Source: Saccharospirillum sp043196875
Lineage (GTDB): Bacteria; Pseudomonadota; Gammaproteobacteria; Pseudomonadales; Natronospirillaceae
DNA: 64,000 nucleotides
NCBI RefSeq assembly: GCF_043196875.1
Contig: NZ_JBEBMX010000006.1
Coordinates: 1-64,000, forward strand
Reading direction: 5' to 3'
This document shows, one piece after another, positions 53,829 through 63,039 of the stretch. Every line of letters starts with the position of its first letter. Position 1 is the stretch's first letter. The position numbers and the translations under genes were made by a program. The notes below the pieces were generated by a model. It was given only the letters and a program-made list of their open reading frames with translations, made no database searches and was not told the origin of the DNA.

Positions 53829-55100
53829 CTATCTTACAGCACCCAGGTCAGGCCGCGCGCCTGCGTTATTACTACTTATTACCGGCGCTGCAAAAATAGC
53901 TTCGCGTGCCGCTGCACGTCGATGGGTGCCTGCAACCAGATGATCAACTAAACGACTAGCCCGCTCGCAAGATGCAGCATCAAGATGCGCGAAGAACATC
54001 TTCGTCACCATATCGCGCCGCTCACGCCAAGCTTCTGCGCCTACTACCGCTTCTGCTAACGCGCTAGTCAGGTCGGCTTGAGTGTAAACTTTAGGACCTG
54101 GCGTTATCAAATCATAGTAATAAGCTAAGCCTCGGTACGCCGAATACTCTTCGATATCGAACGGCAAAAACACACAGGGGATATCGAATGGCAACAAATC
54201 CAGATAAATTGAAGAATAGTCGGTAACCAATACCTGAATCTGCGGAAGCAGCTCGGCTACATCCATTACTTCCCGTGGAGTTGCGGGTACGTAAACATCG
54301 GGGTATCGCTCCGCTAGCTCATAAACATGAACCCGCGATGCTTTATCATTTGGATGAGGCCGCATTAGAAGTTGAATTTTATGAGCCTGGCAAAACGCAG
54401 CAAATTCTGCTTCATCTTTATCAGTAAACGGAAAAAACAATGACTGCTGACGTGCGCTATGAGTATCTCGGTGCGTTGGTGCATAGAGAATTTTTATCTG
54501 ACCACTGCCTACTGTTGTTGTTCGCGCTTCCATCGTTCGAAATACCGCATCCTGTCGCGGCAAGCCAGTAACAAAAACACGCTCTGCCGGTACGCCCATA
54601 TAGGCAACGGTGTGATAGCGGTCAATATCAGAACTGGCAATAACAGCATCCAAATGCCGAGCTTCACGACGCCGGTAACGACGTTTGCGAGAAGCCGATA
54701 AAGAACCGTCGGTTAAAAATGCACTCTTTACCATAATGGCGTGCCAAAGCATTAAGCTCCTAGCGCGTTGCACCGCGTGACGCCACAAACCGAAATCGTT
54801 GTGACCGTGTGAAATCACCACAACCCGAGCCCGGAGTGCCAACCAACCCGCATACAAAGATTCCCGCTTTACCATCCGGACCTGGGAGGCGATGGCTTCC
54901 GGTACTGCAGGTGGTTTTTCAGAACTGTATAACCATATCACTTGATGACTGGAGTGTTGTGTCATCCACTCAAACAACGCCCGGGAATTATCAGCGTAAC
55001 GACCTCCCCATTGTCCGAACAACACCAGGTCGCGCCGCTTTGGAATTACCCAACCTAAGAACCATAGAATGGGTTTAACTAAGTTACGCAAAAACTTCAT
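53829..55100 (-). CDS. TagB/TagF-family (CDP-glycerol glycerophosphotransferase-like) transferase
   Basis: The 423-residue product is a GT-B-like enzyme of the teichoic-acid glycerophosphotransferase family (PF04464 type). A WHAIMVKS motif matches the family WHGxxxK site. RPHPND and the donor-site signature VTDYSSIYLDLLPFDIPCVFL follow, then FDIEEYSAYRGL. There is a short hydrophobic N-terminus but no clear membrane helix. Members transfer polyol-phosphate from CDP donors. Here it is the last gene of an operon that appears to make cytidine diphosphoramidate, with a 12-bp gap, so it may transfer phosphoramidate instead. Ordinary glycerol-phosphate transfer is the alternative. Confidence 0.82.
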   Translation of the reverse strand: MKFLRNLVKPILWFLGWVIPKRRDLVLFGQWGGRYADNSRALFEWMTQHSSHQVIWLYSSEKPPAVPEAIASQVRMVKRESLYAGWLALRARVVVISHGHNDFGLWRHAVQRARSLMLWHAIMVKSAFLTDGSLSASRKRRYRRREARHLDAVIASSDIDRYHTVAYMGVPAERVFVTGLPRQDAVFRTMEARTTTVGSGQIKILYAPTHRDTHSARQQSLFFPFTDKDEAEFAAFCQAHKIQLLMRPHPNDKASRVHVYELAERYPDVYVPATPREVMDVAELLPQIQVLVTDYSSIYLDLLPFDIPCVFLPFDIEEYSAYRGLAYYYDLITPGPKVYTQADLTSALAEAVVGAEAWRERRDMVTKMFFAHLDAASCERASRLVDHLVAGTHRRAAAREAIFAAPVISSNNAGARPDLGAVR

Positions 55101-55112
55101 CGGATATTCCCG

Positions 55113-55901
55113 TTATTTTGCCTTACCAAGCTGACAGTACTGATCCAGAGACCCATCCTGAGCCATGGCTTCATAGGCTTCCAATTCACTGGCGGTGTCC
55201 ACTTCCAACCAACCGTTATCCACCAGACAAGCCTGCACCGGCCAGCCCAGATCAATCAGGTGTTGGACGAAGCTGGTCATATACATATTGTCGAGATCTT
55301 TGCCGTCGTAAAGCGCCTTCGGATCCAGCGCGTCAAAGGCGGCCATCATGCGCTCAACATAATCGGCACGGATGCGGAACAACCCCATATATTGAGCCTG
55401 AACCTCATCATAGGATTGTGGCTTTTTACCCAGAGAAACCACCCGCTGCTGGTCATCCATAACAAAGGTTTCAGCATCGTCCAAGGGTTCATCCATACGC
55501 AACTTCCACAGACGCTGCCATTGCTGATCAGCCGCCAACGCAACCGGCGCGTCGCAATCTAACACCGCTTGCAAAACGCGAGGTTCATATACGATGTCGC
55601 CATAACTGATCAACAAATCCTCGCCTGGCACCATGGCATGGCGAGCACAAAACAAAGTCTGCACCATGTTGGTTTCGGCATAACGCGGGTTGATGACCAC
55701 TTCAGCGTTGCGGCCGTCCAGACGATCACTCAAATAACCGCCAACCAAGGTAATCCCTTGCTGCACACCACAAGCCGCCATTGCATCCAACTGATGATGC
55801 AACAACGGCTGGCCGGCCAAACTGACCATGCACTTGGGCTTGTCATTGGTATAGGGTCGCAGGCGAGTACCCTGACCCGCCGCTAAGATGATGGTTCTCA
55901 T
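55113..55901 (-). CDS. Sugar-nucleotidyltransferase-fold cytidylyltransferase, Cj1416-like
   Basis: The product has 262 residues from ATG 55901; the frame is open further, but the conserved strand starts here. The nucleotide-binding signature LAAGQGTRLRPYTNDKPK occupies residues 6-23, and the metal-site ISYGD motif is intact. It resembles LicC/PntC-type CTP-transferases. Next to a glutamine-kinase-like and an amidotransferase-like gene, the best match of role is Cj1416, which joins L-glutamine phosphate to CTP giving gamma-glutamyl-CDP-amidate. Its ATG overlaps the amidotransferase stop. Phosphocholine or sugar-1-P substrates remain possible. Confidence 0.78.
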   Translation of the reverse strand: MRTIILAAGQGTRLRPYTNDKPKCMVSLAGQPLLHHQLDAMAACGVQQGITLVGGYLSDRLDGRNAEVVINPRYAETNMVQTLFCARHAMVPGEDLLISYGDIVYEPRVLQAVLDCDAPVALAADQQWQRLWKLRMDEPLDDAETFVMDDQQRVVSLGKKPQSYDEVQAQYMGLFRIRADYVERMMAAFDALDPKALYDGKDLDNMYMTSFVQHLIDLGWPVQACLVDNGWLEVDTASELEAYEAMAQDGSLDQYCQLGKAK

Positions 55902-56536
55902 GATGATTTCCCAAACAGATGACGCAAGACGGCGAGGTCTTGCGGAATATAAGGTGATGCCTCGCGCTCTGGGTGCCACAGTAATCCGACCCAAGGCAAG
56001 CTGGTATGAAAGAACGCCTCGATGCTGCTGTCTTCTGCATAAGCAGCGGGCTGACTTGCAGTATTAAGTTCGCCGGAACCAATGGCCCAGGCGTGAAAGC
56101 TGTTAACTTCTTTCAGGCCGGACAACGGCGCCAAGGTTTCGCTGAGCTGAACAGCATGGCGGCAGGCGACGTGTCCATCCACGGCGGACACCGCACCGCC
56201 TAAAAAGACGTTCATCATCTGCGCACCGCGACAAACCGCCAGCACCGGCAAATGGTGTTGCTGAGCGTACACCAGCAAACCGTGTTCGGTGGCATCGCGC
56301 TCTGGGGCCGGGTTAAACGCGCCCGGCAAATGCGCCAGGTCGTTGCCACCAGTCAACACCACACCCTCGGGTTGCAATTGATCCAACCAGTCGTCCAGGG
56401 TTTCAGGTGTATTTGGCACGGGCATGGCAACGGCGCCCACTTGCGCCAATAAAGGGTGCCAGGCTTGATCTAAGGCGTCGCGGCGCTCACCGTAGGCAGC
56501 GACAATCTCAACTCTTTGGCTAATGGCCAGACGCAT
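55898..56536 (-). CDS. Class I glutamine amidotransferase-like hydrolase, Cj1417-like
   Basis: The product has 212 residues from ATG 56536 (a TTG one codon upstream is possible). The triad of class I amidotransferases is visible: nucleophile Cys102 in AVCRGAQ, His188 and Glu190 in LLWHPERE. It resembles the PuuD/gamma-glutamyl-hydrolase branch. In C. jejuni the related Cj1417 cleaves gamma-glutamyl-CDP-amidate to glutamate and cytidine diphosphoramidate. The start overlaps the upstream kinase stop (TGATG) and the end overlaps the next ATG, so coupling is tight. A PuuD-type polyamine role is unlikely without other puu genes. Confidence 0.8.
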   Translation of the reverse strand: MRLAISQRVEIVAAYGERRDALDQAWHPLLAQVGAVAMPVPNTPETLDDWLDQLQPEGVVLTGGNDLAHLPGAFNPAPERDATEHGLLVYAQQHHLPVLAVCRGAQMMNVFLGGAVSAVDGHVACRHAVQLSETLAPLSGLKEVNSFHAWAIGSGELNTASQPAAYAEDSSIEAFFHTSLPWVGLLWHPEREASPYIPQDLAVLRHLFGKSS

Positions 56537-59500
56537 CAACGGATCACCTGTACACGCTGATTACCCGCATCCAACTCCAGCACCTGAGCACGACTCCAGC
56601 TTGCATAACGGGATTCACCGACACCTATGGCCGCCGGCAAACCAAATTCTGCCGCTCGTATAGCCATGTGCGAATTGGCGCCCCCATAGAGTGTGATCAG
56701 GCCAGCAATACCACGACCGAATAACCAGTCGTAACCAGGGTCAGCCTGAGGGATCAGCGCAATCTTACCTTCCAGATCGATACTGTCATCGCCCTTCAAT
56801 TGCGCCAAATCGATACAGTCAGCGACTGCCCGACCTGAGCCGACAAAGTTTGGCTGATTTGAACTGTATTCAAACTGCGTAAAGTCTAGCGACTGACACA
56901 ATAGCGAGGGCAACTCGACACGCTGTGCCACCGCGACGGACGTCCGCCCTTCTTCTGCGGCAGCCTGCAGCCAACGCTTTGCATCGTAGGCATCCGGTTG
57001 ATTGGCCAAAATCCGAAAAACGGACAGTGGAATCAGGGCCAGCTGCTCACGCTCAACTTCATACTCAGCACCATAGGCCACCAGCGCATCCAAAGCGGCC
57101 GACAAGTGACGGGTGAATACAAACTTTGCGTATTCTCGGCCTTCAATAGCTTGCCGTAAAAAGGCCTCAATCTGTGGCCCCGTCGTCTCAATGCCGTGCG
57201 CCACCAATGCAGTAACAAAGCCTTCTCTTTCTGCCGCCCACGCAGATGGCGTTGCAGCCTCTGAGGAAACAGGGTGTAGACGTGCCTGTTCAACAGTGGG
57301 TGCCAGATAATGCTCCGGGTCCTCGGCATAACTTTTGGAGGTAATGTCATAAGTTCCGGGGCGCAGATGCCCGTAGTCGGCAACAAAACTCGCCCAGCTT
57401 TTCGAGCCGGCGGCAACTTCCGCAGCGTCACCGGCAAACCGATGCGAGACAGTCTCGATGGACTGCATAAATTCGTTATAGGCCTGTTTGGACAGTACAC
57501 CTTCTGACTTAGCCGAACGCAGCAGTGTCATGGCCACAAAAGCACTGCGAGCCAGATGCGCAAAGACCAAGGTGCCATGGCGGTGCGCCTCTTCCAATAA
57601 CACCCAGGCACGCTGCAAAGGCGGCATGGTCGAGGAAGCTATTTGCTCGAAGCGTTGTTCCAGTTTGCGCACGGCAGCCCAGTCGGCATCAGTGCGTGCT
57701 AAAGCATGCTGCGTAACCTGACGCAGGCCCTGCTCCAACTGCACAATGTCACCATCACTGAAGCCGCCTTCTTCCGATAACCGCTGGCGCCAGTGCTCAA
57801 AATTCAGACTGTAACAAGTCGGGACGACGTCAAACTCAACTTTATCGTGCAAATGCGGGTGCTGCTCCAGCCAGGCCTGATAGAAGTCGACCAAGCGTCC
57901 GGCCAATTCATCATCCAGTTGCGCCGGCACCAAAGAGTTAAAGCTGGCCCGGATATCGACATAGGGATGGCCGGCAAACTCGTGCAGCAAAGGCTGTGGA
58001 CGCACATCGCGGTAGCCATATTCGGCACGCTGCGTCGCCCAGACATCATCCATAATGAGATAACGGTATAAGGAAGTTGCCAAGGCGCCTGGGCGCGTAC
58101 CGATGATCTCCGCCGGATTCCAATCCGGCATCACACCAAACAAAGCACGTTTTCCGGCTATAAATGGGCCGGGACGTTGAGCCGTTTCAAACTGTTCGCG
58201 CGCTGTTGCTAATGCCGCTGCGACGGCCGACTCGTCATAATCGTCATGCCGCACGGCTATCGGTCGTACCTGAAGAATATGAACCTGCCCGGTTTCGCTA
58301 ATGGCAAACTCAATGTCCAGCGAATCAAAGTCGAGCAGCTGTTCAATTTCCATCAGCGCCGGCATCAAACCGCGCAATGGAGCCGCTAAAGCATCAATAT
58401 CCGGCGCTTCCCCCCGGTAGACCAGCGTCGTTTTATGCTCCGCACTGGCACCGCTGGTAATAGACTCAGTACTGCGAGTGACATCATCGTAGTTAATGAC
58501 GTAATAAGGTGCGCCCTGCGCCAAGGTTCGCGTGAAAGCCACGCCGCTGGCCATCACGCCCTGGACCATGGGCTGGACCAATACCTGGTTAGCCGGGTTG
58601 GCATCAGGATATGAATTCACCACCTGTACAACAGCGGCGGTAACAGCAGACCGGGAAGCACCGTCAACATTCAAAACGCTGTCGTAAGCTCCGGCATTTG
58701 CCGAGGCGAAACCATCCTCAGACAAAGCGCTACTACGCACCACCAACTTCTGGCCAGCAAAAGATTGCTCAATTTCAGCCAGTAATTCGTCGGCACTGTC
58801 TTGCCACTGAGCCACTGTAAAACTGATCTGATCTTCAATACGGCTTCTTTTAACCAGGCGCTGCAACCGATGTAAGGTCTGTGCCTTGGTGCCGAGGATA
58901 AAGTGAGTCAGGTCTTCCGGGACATTGAGCTCCGCCCAGTCACCTTCTACATCAACAGCATTAATCGTAAAGCCACGAATTCGCATGAATTCAAGCAGCT
59001 GAGGCAAATTACCGGAACGAATAGCAACTGGAAGATCACTGCCATGCTTGGCCAAAAACTGAGCAGCCGCGGGCGTGAAACGAACTAAGCCAGCAAACTC
59101 CGCATCGGCCAGTTCTGCCAAAATATCGCGCCCCAACCGGGTAACAGTATTGTGATGAAGATTGATTTTCTCACAGCGTTCAAGATCGCTTTCAGAACGG
59201 TTCTCAAACCGCCGGCGCCAGTGTGAGTCGACCAACACCACAATATCACCCTGAGCCGCCATCAACGCTTTGACGGCACTGTCGCGATACAACACATCGG
59301 CATAGGAGATCAGGTAATCACGCGAGTCAGTCAGGTCAGCGTACATTAACGAAGACGCAGCCCCAGCCGTTTCCCAATCCGGGTTATCCAGGTAACTCAA
59401 CCCAGGATACTGAGCCACAATCTGCTCTTTTTGATACCCGGCGATAAAGGTCACATCAGGATTGACCGGCGCGGTAGCCCGCAACAACCAATCCAACACC

Positions 59501-59619
59501 CTGTTGTGCCCGGTAGCGCTGCGCAACACACTGTGCGTCTCACCCTGAAAAGGCTTACCTGCGCCCAAAATGTAGAGGGAACACCGACTCAAACTCACAA
59601 CTCCTGTGAACAGAAACAC
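56536..59619 (-). CDS. PEP-synthase-like kinase (glutamine-kinase, Cj1418-like) with N-terminal degenerate nucleotidyltransferase domain
   Basis: The product has up to 1027 residues. Residues about 15-240 resemble a nucleotidyltransferase. They align by eye with the cytidylyltransferase two genes on (DYLISYADVLYRDSAVKALM against DLLISYGDIVYEPRVLQAVL), but the GxGxRLxPxTxxxPK signature is lost. Residues about 255-480 are the PPDK/PEP-synthase ATP-grasp domain (VVRSSALSEDGFASANAGAY, VLVQPMVQGVMASGVAFTR, HILQVRPI). A helical region follows, then the swivelling phosphohistidine domain with YGGANSHMAIRAAEFG (His984). The C-terminal PEP barrel is absent, as in Cj1418, which phosphorylates the amide of L-glutamine. 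The start is uncertain: TTG 59592 with AGGAG at 7 nt fits better than GTG 59619. Confidence 0.82.
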   Translation of the reverse strand: MFLFTGVVSLSRCSLYILGAGKPFQGETHSVLRSATGHNRVLDWLLRATAPVNPDVTFIAGYQKEQIVAQYPGLSYLDNPDWETAGAASSLMYADLTDSRDYLISYADVLYRDSAVKALMAAQGDIVVLVDSHWRRRFENRSESDLERCEKINLHHNTVTRLGRDILAELADAEFAGLVRFTPAAAQFLAKHGSDLPVAIRSGNLPQLLEFMRIRGFTINAVDVEGDWAELNVPEDLTHFILGTKAQTLHRLQRLVKRSRIEDQISFTVAQWQDSADELLAEIEQSFAGQKLVVRSSALSEDGFASANAGAYDSVLNVDGASRSAVTAAVVQVVNSYPDANPANQVLVQPMVQGVMASGVAFTRTLAQGAPYYVINYDDVTRSTESITSGASAEHKTTLVYRGEAPDIDALAAPLRGLMPALMEIEQLLDFDSLDIEFAISETGQVHILQVRPIAVRHDDYDESAVAAALATAREQFETAQRPGPFIAGKRALFGVMPDWNPAEIIGTRPGALATSLYRYLIMDDVWATQRAEYGYRDVRPQPLLHEFAGHPYVDIRASFNSLVPAQLDDELAGRLVDFYQAWLEQHPHLHDKVEFDVVPTCYSLNFEHWRQRLSEEGGFSDGDIVQLEQGLRQVTQHALARTDADWAAVRKLEQRFEQIASSTMPPLQRAWVLLEEAHRHGTLVFAHLARSAFVAMTLLRSAKSEGVLSKQAYNEFMQSIETVSHRFAGDAAEVAAGSKSWASFVADYGHLRPGTYDITSKSYAEDPEHYLAPTVEQARLHPVSSEAATPSAWAAEREGFVTALVAHGIETTGPQIEAFLRQAIEGREYAKFVFTRHLSAALDALVAYGAEYEVEREQLALIPLSVFRILANQPDAYDAKRWLQAAAEEGRTSVAVAQRVELPSLLCQSLDFTQFEYSSNQPNFVGSGRAVADCIDLAQLKGDDSIDLEGKIALIPQADPGYDWLFGRGIAGLITLYGGANSHMAIRAAEFGLPAAIGVGESRYASWSRAQVLELDAGNQRVQVIR

Positions 59620-59887
59620 CCTTTATATAGGCAAACGACTTCACGCAGTGAAAGCCGGGCAGTTTAGGGAAGGACGGACATTGGCGCAACGCGACCCGGC
59701 CCATAAGTCTAGACTCTGGGTTGCTAGACAAAATGACAACGTCACTACATCGCCATTTCCAGAGCCATGGCTGTCAGGAACAACAACCCTAGCCACCAAG
59801 CTTTACCCTGAGCACAGAAAACCGCAAAATTGCGAGCCTATGGAATAGCACTCCCTCTTTTAGAAACATTAGCGCAGGCAAGGATTT
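59620..59887. other. Divergent promoter region of the kinase operon and the sugar transferase
   Basis: This is 268 bp with no frame that looks coding. It separates the minus-strand four-gene operon from the plus-strand polyprenyl-phosphate sugar transferase and must hold both promoters. I see no strong -35/-10 pair and no ops/JUMPstart element. Confidence 0.45.
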
Positions 59888-61162
59888 ATGGTCTCAGAAC
59901 ACAATAAACGTCATTCCCGCTGGTACGAAAAAGTAGCATTTAGTGTATTTTTTCAGCTACTAGCCGGCTGGCTGATTGTAGTATACCTGCCGACGATCAT
60001 CCTCTGGGACAGCTATCTTTGGGTTCACCTAAGCACAACACAACGTAATTCGCTTCTCGGTGTCAGCGCCGTCTTTGTATTCAGCGTCATCACGCTTCGT
60101 AAAATTTTCCACTACCCAGGCACCATCACTGCTTCTTATATCCTGCCAACGCTATTGAGCTTTTATGCCCTGCTGTTTTTCATTCTGATTATCGGACGGG
60201 TGGAATATGCACGCTCGTTATTATTGACCAGCGGAACACTATTGTTAGCCCTCTGTTTCCTAGGGCAACGTTTAGCGAATAAACATGCCCGGCCTAAACT
60301 AGCGGTTGTGCCTTTTGGTCAGGCTAAAAGCCTGCCAGAACTAACCAACGCAGATTTTCACGAACTCACTGACGTATCACTCGGCAACACACGCTATAAC
60401 GGAATCGTGGCCGACCTCCGCTCTGAGCTACCTGCTGAGTGGCAGCAATTCCTTGCCCAATGCACTCTGGCCCGCATTCCCGTATATCACTACAAACAAA
60501 TCATGGAGTCGCTGACTGGTCGCGTAAAGCTAGATCACCTATCTGAAAACCAGTATGGCATGCTGACTCCAAGTCCTTACTATGAAGGCATTAAGCGTAT
60601 AATTGATTTAGCAGCAACCATTCTCACCGCCCCCATTGTAATTCCCATTATTGTTGTTACCGCTATTGCAATCCGAATTGAATCACCAGGCTCCGCTTTG
60701 TTTTCACAAGAACGCATAGGCCAAGGAGGAAAAACGTTTCGGATTTATAAACTGCGCAGCATGGTGAAGGACTCTGAGAAAGACGGCGCCCAATTTGCTC
60801 AGGAAGGCGACATGCGCGTCACACGGATCGGAGCAGTCATTCGAAAACTGCGGATAGATGAACTACCGCAATTCTGGAATATTCTAAAGGGCGAAATGAG
60901 CCTAATTGGACCGAGGCCGGAACAACAAGCCTTCGTAAACGAGTTTGAGGAAAGCATTCCTTTTTATGCTTACCGCCATGTTGTAAAGCCTGGCATAACT
61001 GGGTGGGCGCAAGTTCGTCATGGATATGCAGCAACTGCCGATGATACACAAGAGAAAATCGAGCACGATTTTTATTATATAAAAAACTACTCACTATGGC
61101 TCGACATTCAGATTGTAATTGACACTGTTAGAACCATACTGACAGGTTTTGGTGCAAGGTGA
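59888..61162 (+). CDS. Polyprenyl-phosphate sugar-1-phosphate transferase (WbaP/WcaJ type)
   Basis: This enzyme starts repeat-unit assembly by loading a sugar-1-phosphate onto undecaprenyl phosphate. The 424-residue product has four N-terminal membrane helices (about 17-130), a CoA-binding-like domain (about 140-230), a re-entrant helix (about 240-260) and the catalytic Bac_transf domain. The motifs are SQERIGQGGKTFRIYKLRSM, LRIDELPQFWNILKGEMS, LIGPRPEQ and KPGITGWAQV. The first sugar cannot be told. AAGGA lies just before the ATG. The gene is convergent with the glycosyltransferase block to its right. Confidence 0.93.
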   Translation: MVSEHNKRHSRWYEKVAFSVFFQLLAGWLIVVYLPTIILWDSYLWVHLSTTQRNSLLGVSAVFVFSVITLRKIFHYPGTITASYILPTLLSFYALLFFILIIGRVEYARSLLLTSGTLLLALCFLGQRLANKHARPKLAVVPFGQAKSLPELTNADFHELTDVSLGNTRYNGIVADLRSELPAEWQQFLAQCTLARIPVYHYKQIMESLTGRVKLDHLSENQYGMLTPSPYYEGIKRIIDLAATILTAPIVIPIIVVTAIAIRIESPGSALFSQERIGQGGKTFRIYKLRSMVKDSEKDGAQFAQEGDMRVTRIGAVIRKLRIDELPQFWNILKGEMSLIGPRPEQQAFVNEFEESIPFYAYRHVVKPGITGWAQVRHGYAATADDTQEKIEHDFYYIKNYSLWLDIQIVIDTVRTILTGFGAR

Positions 61163-61246
61163 AATCAATAACACAGAAAATTTCACTCAATATATTTTCG
61201 GCAAGAAGAATCATACTTAATGGATAAAGAATACCAAAAGGTATAT

Positions 61247-62287
61247 TCAATTATCCTTAACTACACGGTAGTAATCCATATACTCACTTGCTAAAAGTGA
61301 AAGGTTGTATTTTTCATCAAAAAGAACATTAGACCTGTCTTGATATGCTTGATAGTTATTTCGTATATCATTAACTGCCAAACGTACAGATTCAACACTG
61401 TTTTCTACCAAAACACCATTGCCTTCCACAATATTAACACAACCACCAACCCTGCTAAGTAATAGTGGTAGCCCAGCATCCATTGCCTCTAGCGCCGAAA
61501 TAGGTAGCCCTTCACTATCAGATAACAACATAAAAACATCATATTCATGAAATGAAGAAAAACCTTCTATTTCACCTAAAAGCTGAATATTAAAAGCTCC
61601 GCCAGTTAAGTTCAGACAATAATCAAATTCTGGGCCATCTCCAACTAAAAACAAATTATCACTCAAACCTTGGAATGATCTGATTGCTAAATCCTGTCTT
61701 TTAGGGTGGGAAAACCTAGCCACCATAAGCACGTTTAAGGGTTTATCTGCATCCCCAATAGATTGTCTTTTTTTGCCAGAGGAAAGCACCTTATTAACTA
61801 TCGTTTTCAGTTTTTCATCACGGATTTTAATAATATCCCTAGCCGTATTATAATCTGACACTGATACACATAGTACAGACGAAGAAATCTTCGATAAAAA
61901 CCTCTCAACTGCAATGTAAAACCAAGCCACCCTTCCACCATTGTATACAGCTGACCAACCGTGAGATACATATATTACTTTGCACCGACAAAGCACACCT
62001 GCCAACCTAGCATATATTCCGGCATTAGCTGACGATGCGACCAATAGATCAATATTATTTGACCTAACATAACGAACCAACCAGACTAAGTATTTAATCG
62101 AGAAAAGAGACAGTATCCCATCATTCGTAACCACGGTAGTGGCTTCATTCACCTTTCTAGTTAGCCACCCTGGTTTACTTGTAATAAGGTAATTCACACT
62201 AAACTGATTTGTAATATCCAGCTGGTCAAGAACCCATTTTTGAGCACCACCTACTTCTGACTTAGTTACTAAATAGCCAATATTCAT
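61247..62287 (-). CDS. GT4-family glycosyltransferase
   Basis: This is a 346-residue GT-B enzyme: N-terminal VGGAQKWVLDQL, YVSHGWSAVY, and the donor half NVLMVARFSHPKRQDLAIRS with SDSEGLPISALEAMDAGLPLL, the EX7E region of GT4. The gene is AT-rich, like the rest of this right-hand block, and its ATG overlaps the stop of the following GT2 gene (ATGA). Probably an elongating transferase of a surface-polysaccharide repeat unit; linkage unknown. Confidence 0.9.
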   Translation of the reverse strand: MNIGYLVTKSEVGGAQKWVLDQLDITNQFSVNYLITSKPGWLTRKVNEATTVVTNDGILSLFSIKYLVWLVRYVRSNNIDLLVASSANAGIYARLAGVLCRCKVIYVSHGWSAVYNGGRVAWFYIAVERFLSKISSSVLCVSVSDYNTARDIIKIRDEKLKTIVNKVLSSGKKRQSIGDADKPLNVLMVARFSHPKRQDLAIRSFQGLSDNLFLVGDGPEFDYCLNLTGGAFNIQLLGEIEGFSSFHEYDVFMLLSDSEGLPISALEAMDAGLPLLLSRVGGCVNIVEGNGVLVENSVESVRLAVNDIRNNYQAYQDRSNVLFDEKYNLSLLASEYMDYYRVVKDN

Positions 62288-63024
62288 GATTTAAAAACTG
62301 ATTTAATCAAATACAGAACAGAACCAACAAAGTATAATATGTTTTTACTAACAATGGCTTCTCTTAAAAGATACCCTGAAACCTCTGCATAAGAAGCGAC
62401 GCTCCCTTTTGATTGTCTATTGTGAACACGATACCTAACAAGTGGCTCTGATATATTAAAAAACCTAATTGACTTATCTCTCATTAAACGCAACCATAAA
62501 TCGTAATCTTGACCATAGCGCCCACCCATATAGCCACCAACAGATAACAAAGTATTTTTTTTAATAATCACACTAGGGTGTGCCATAACCGACCTATAGA
62601 ATATTTTTTTTCTTATCTCTTTATTGGTTGATGGATACTTATAAACCTGACCAGTAAGTTTACTTTTAGAGTCAATTACACGAACTGAACTTCCGACCAC
62701 GTCATACTCTTCCATATATGAAAGCTGCGCTTCCAATCTATTTTTTTCGCATATATCATCCACATCTATACGCATTAAAATATCACCTGAAGATTGATGG
62801 ATAGCATAATTAAGATTAAAACTAAGTTGAGAAATATTAGTTTCAAAAACCTTAATTCTTTGATCCATATAACTATCAAGTATTGTTTTCGAAGAATCAT
62901 CTGAACCGTTCAAAACGACTATTAGTTCGAAGTGCGGGTATGTTTGAGCTAGAACACTATCAACACAATCTCTTATGTATTTTTCACCATTCTTCACGCA
63001 AAGAACTATTGATACATAACTCAT
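62284..63024 (-). CDS. GT2-family glycosyltransferase
   Basis: This is a 246-residue GT-A enzyme starting MSYVSIVLCVKNGEKYI. The metal-binding DXD motif is in MRIDVDDICEKNRL, and the acceptor-side motif GGRYGQDYDLWLRLM is typical of GT2 repeat-unit transferases. A hydrophobic C-terminus (about 225-242) may touch the membrane. AT-rich. It lies 15 bp after the DUF1919 gene and overlaps the GT4 gene by 4 nt. Confidence 0.9.
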   Translation of the reverse strand: MSYVSIVLCVKNGEKYIRDCVDSVLAQTYPHFELIVVLNGSDDSSKTILDSYMDQRIKVFETNISQLSFNLNYAIHQSSGDILMRIDVDDICEKNRLEAQLSYMEEYDVVGSSVRVIDSKSKLTGQVYKYPSTNKEIRKKIFYRSVMAHPSVIIKKNTLLSVGGYMGGRYGQDYDLWLRLMRDKSIRFFNISEPLVRYRVHNRQSKGSVASYAEVSGYLLREAIVSKNILYFVGSVLYLIKSVFKS

Positions 63025-63039
63025 TAGAAACCTACAATT

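Noticed and set aside
55113..59619. Phosphonate (pepM/PntC-type) biosynthesis
   Set aside because: The CTP-transferase would fit, but there is no PEP mutase or phosphonopyruvate decarboxylase, and the amidotransferase plus PEP-synthase-like kinase fit the phosphoramidate route better.
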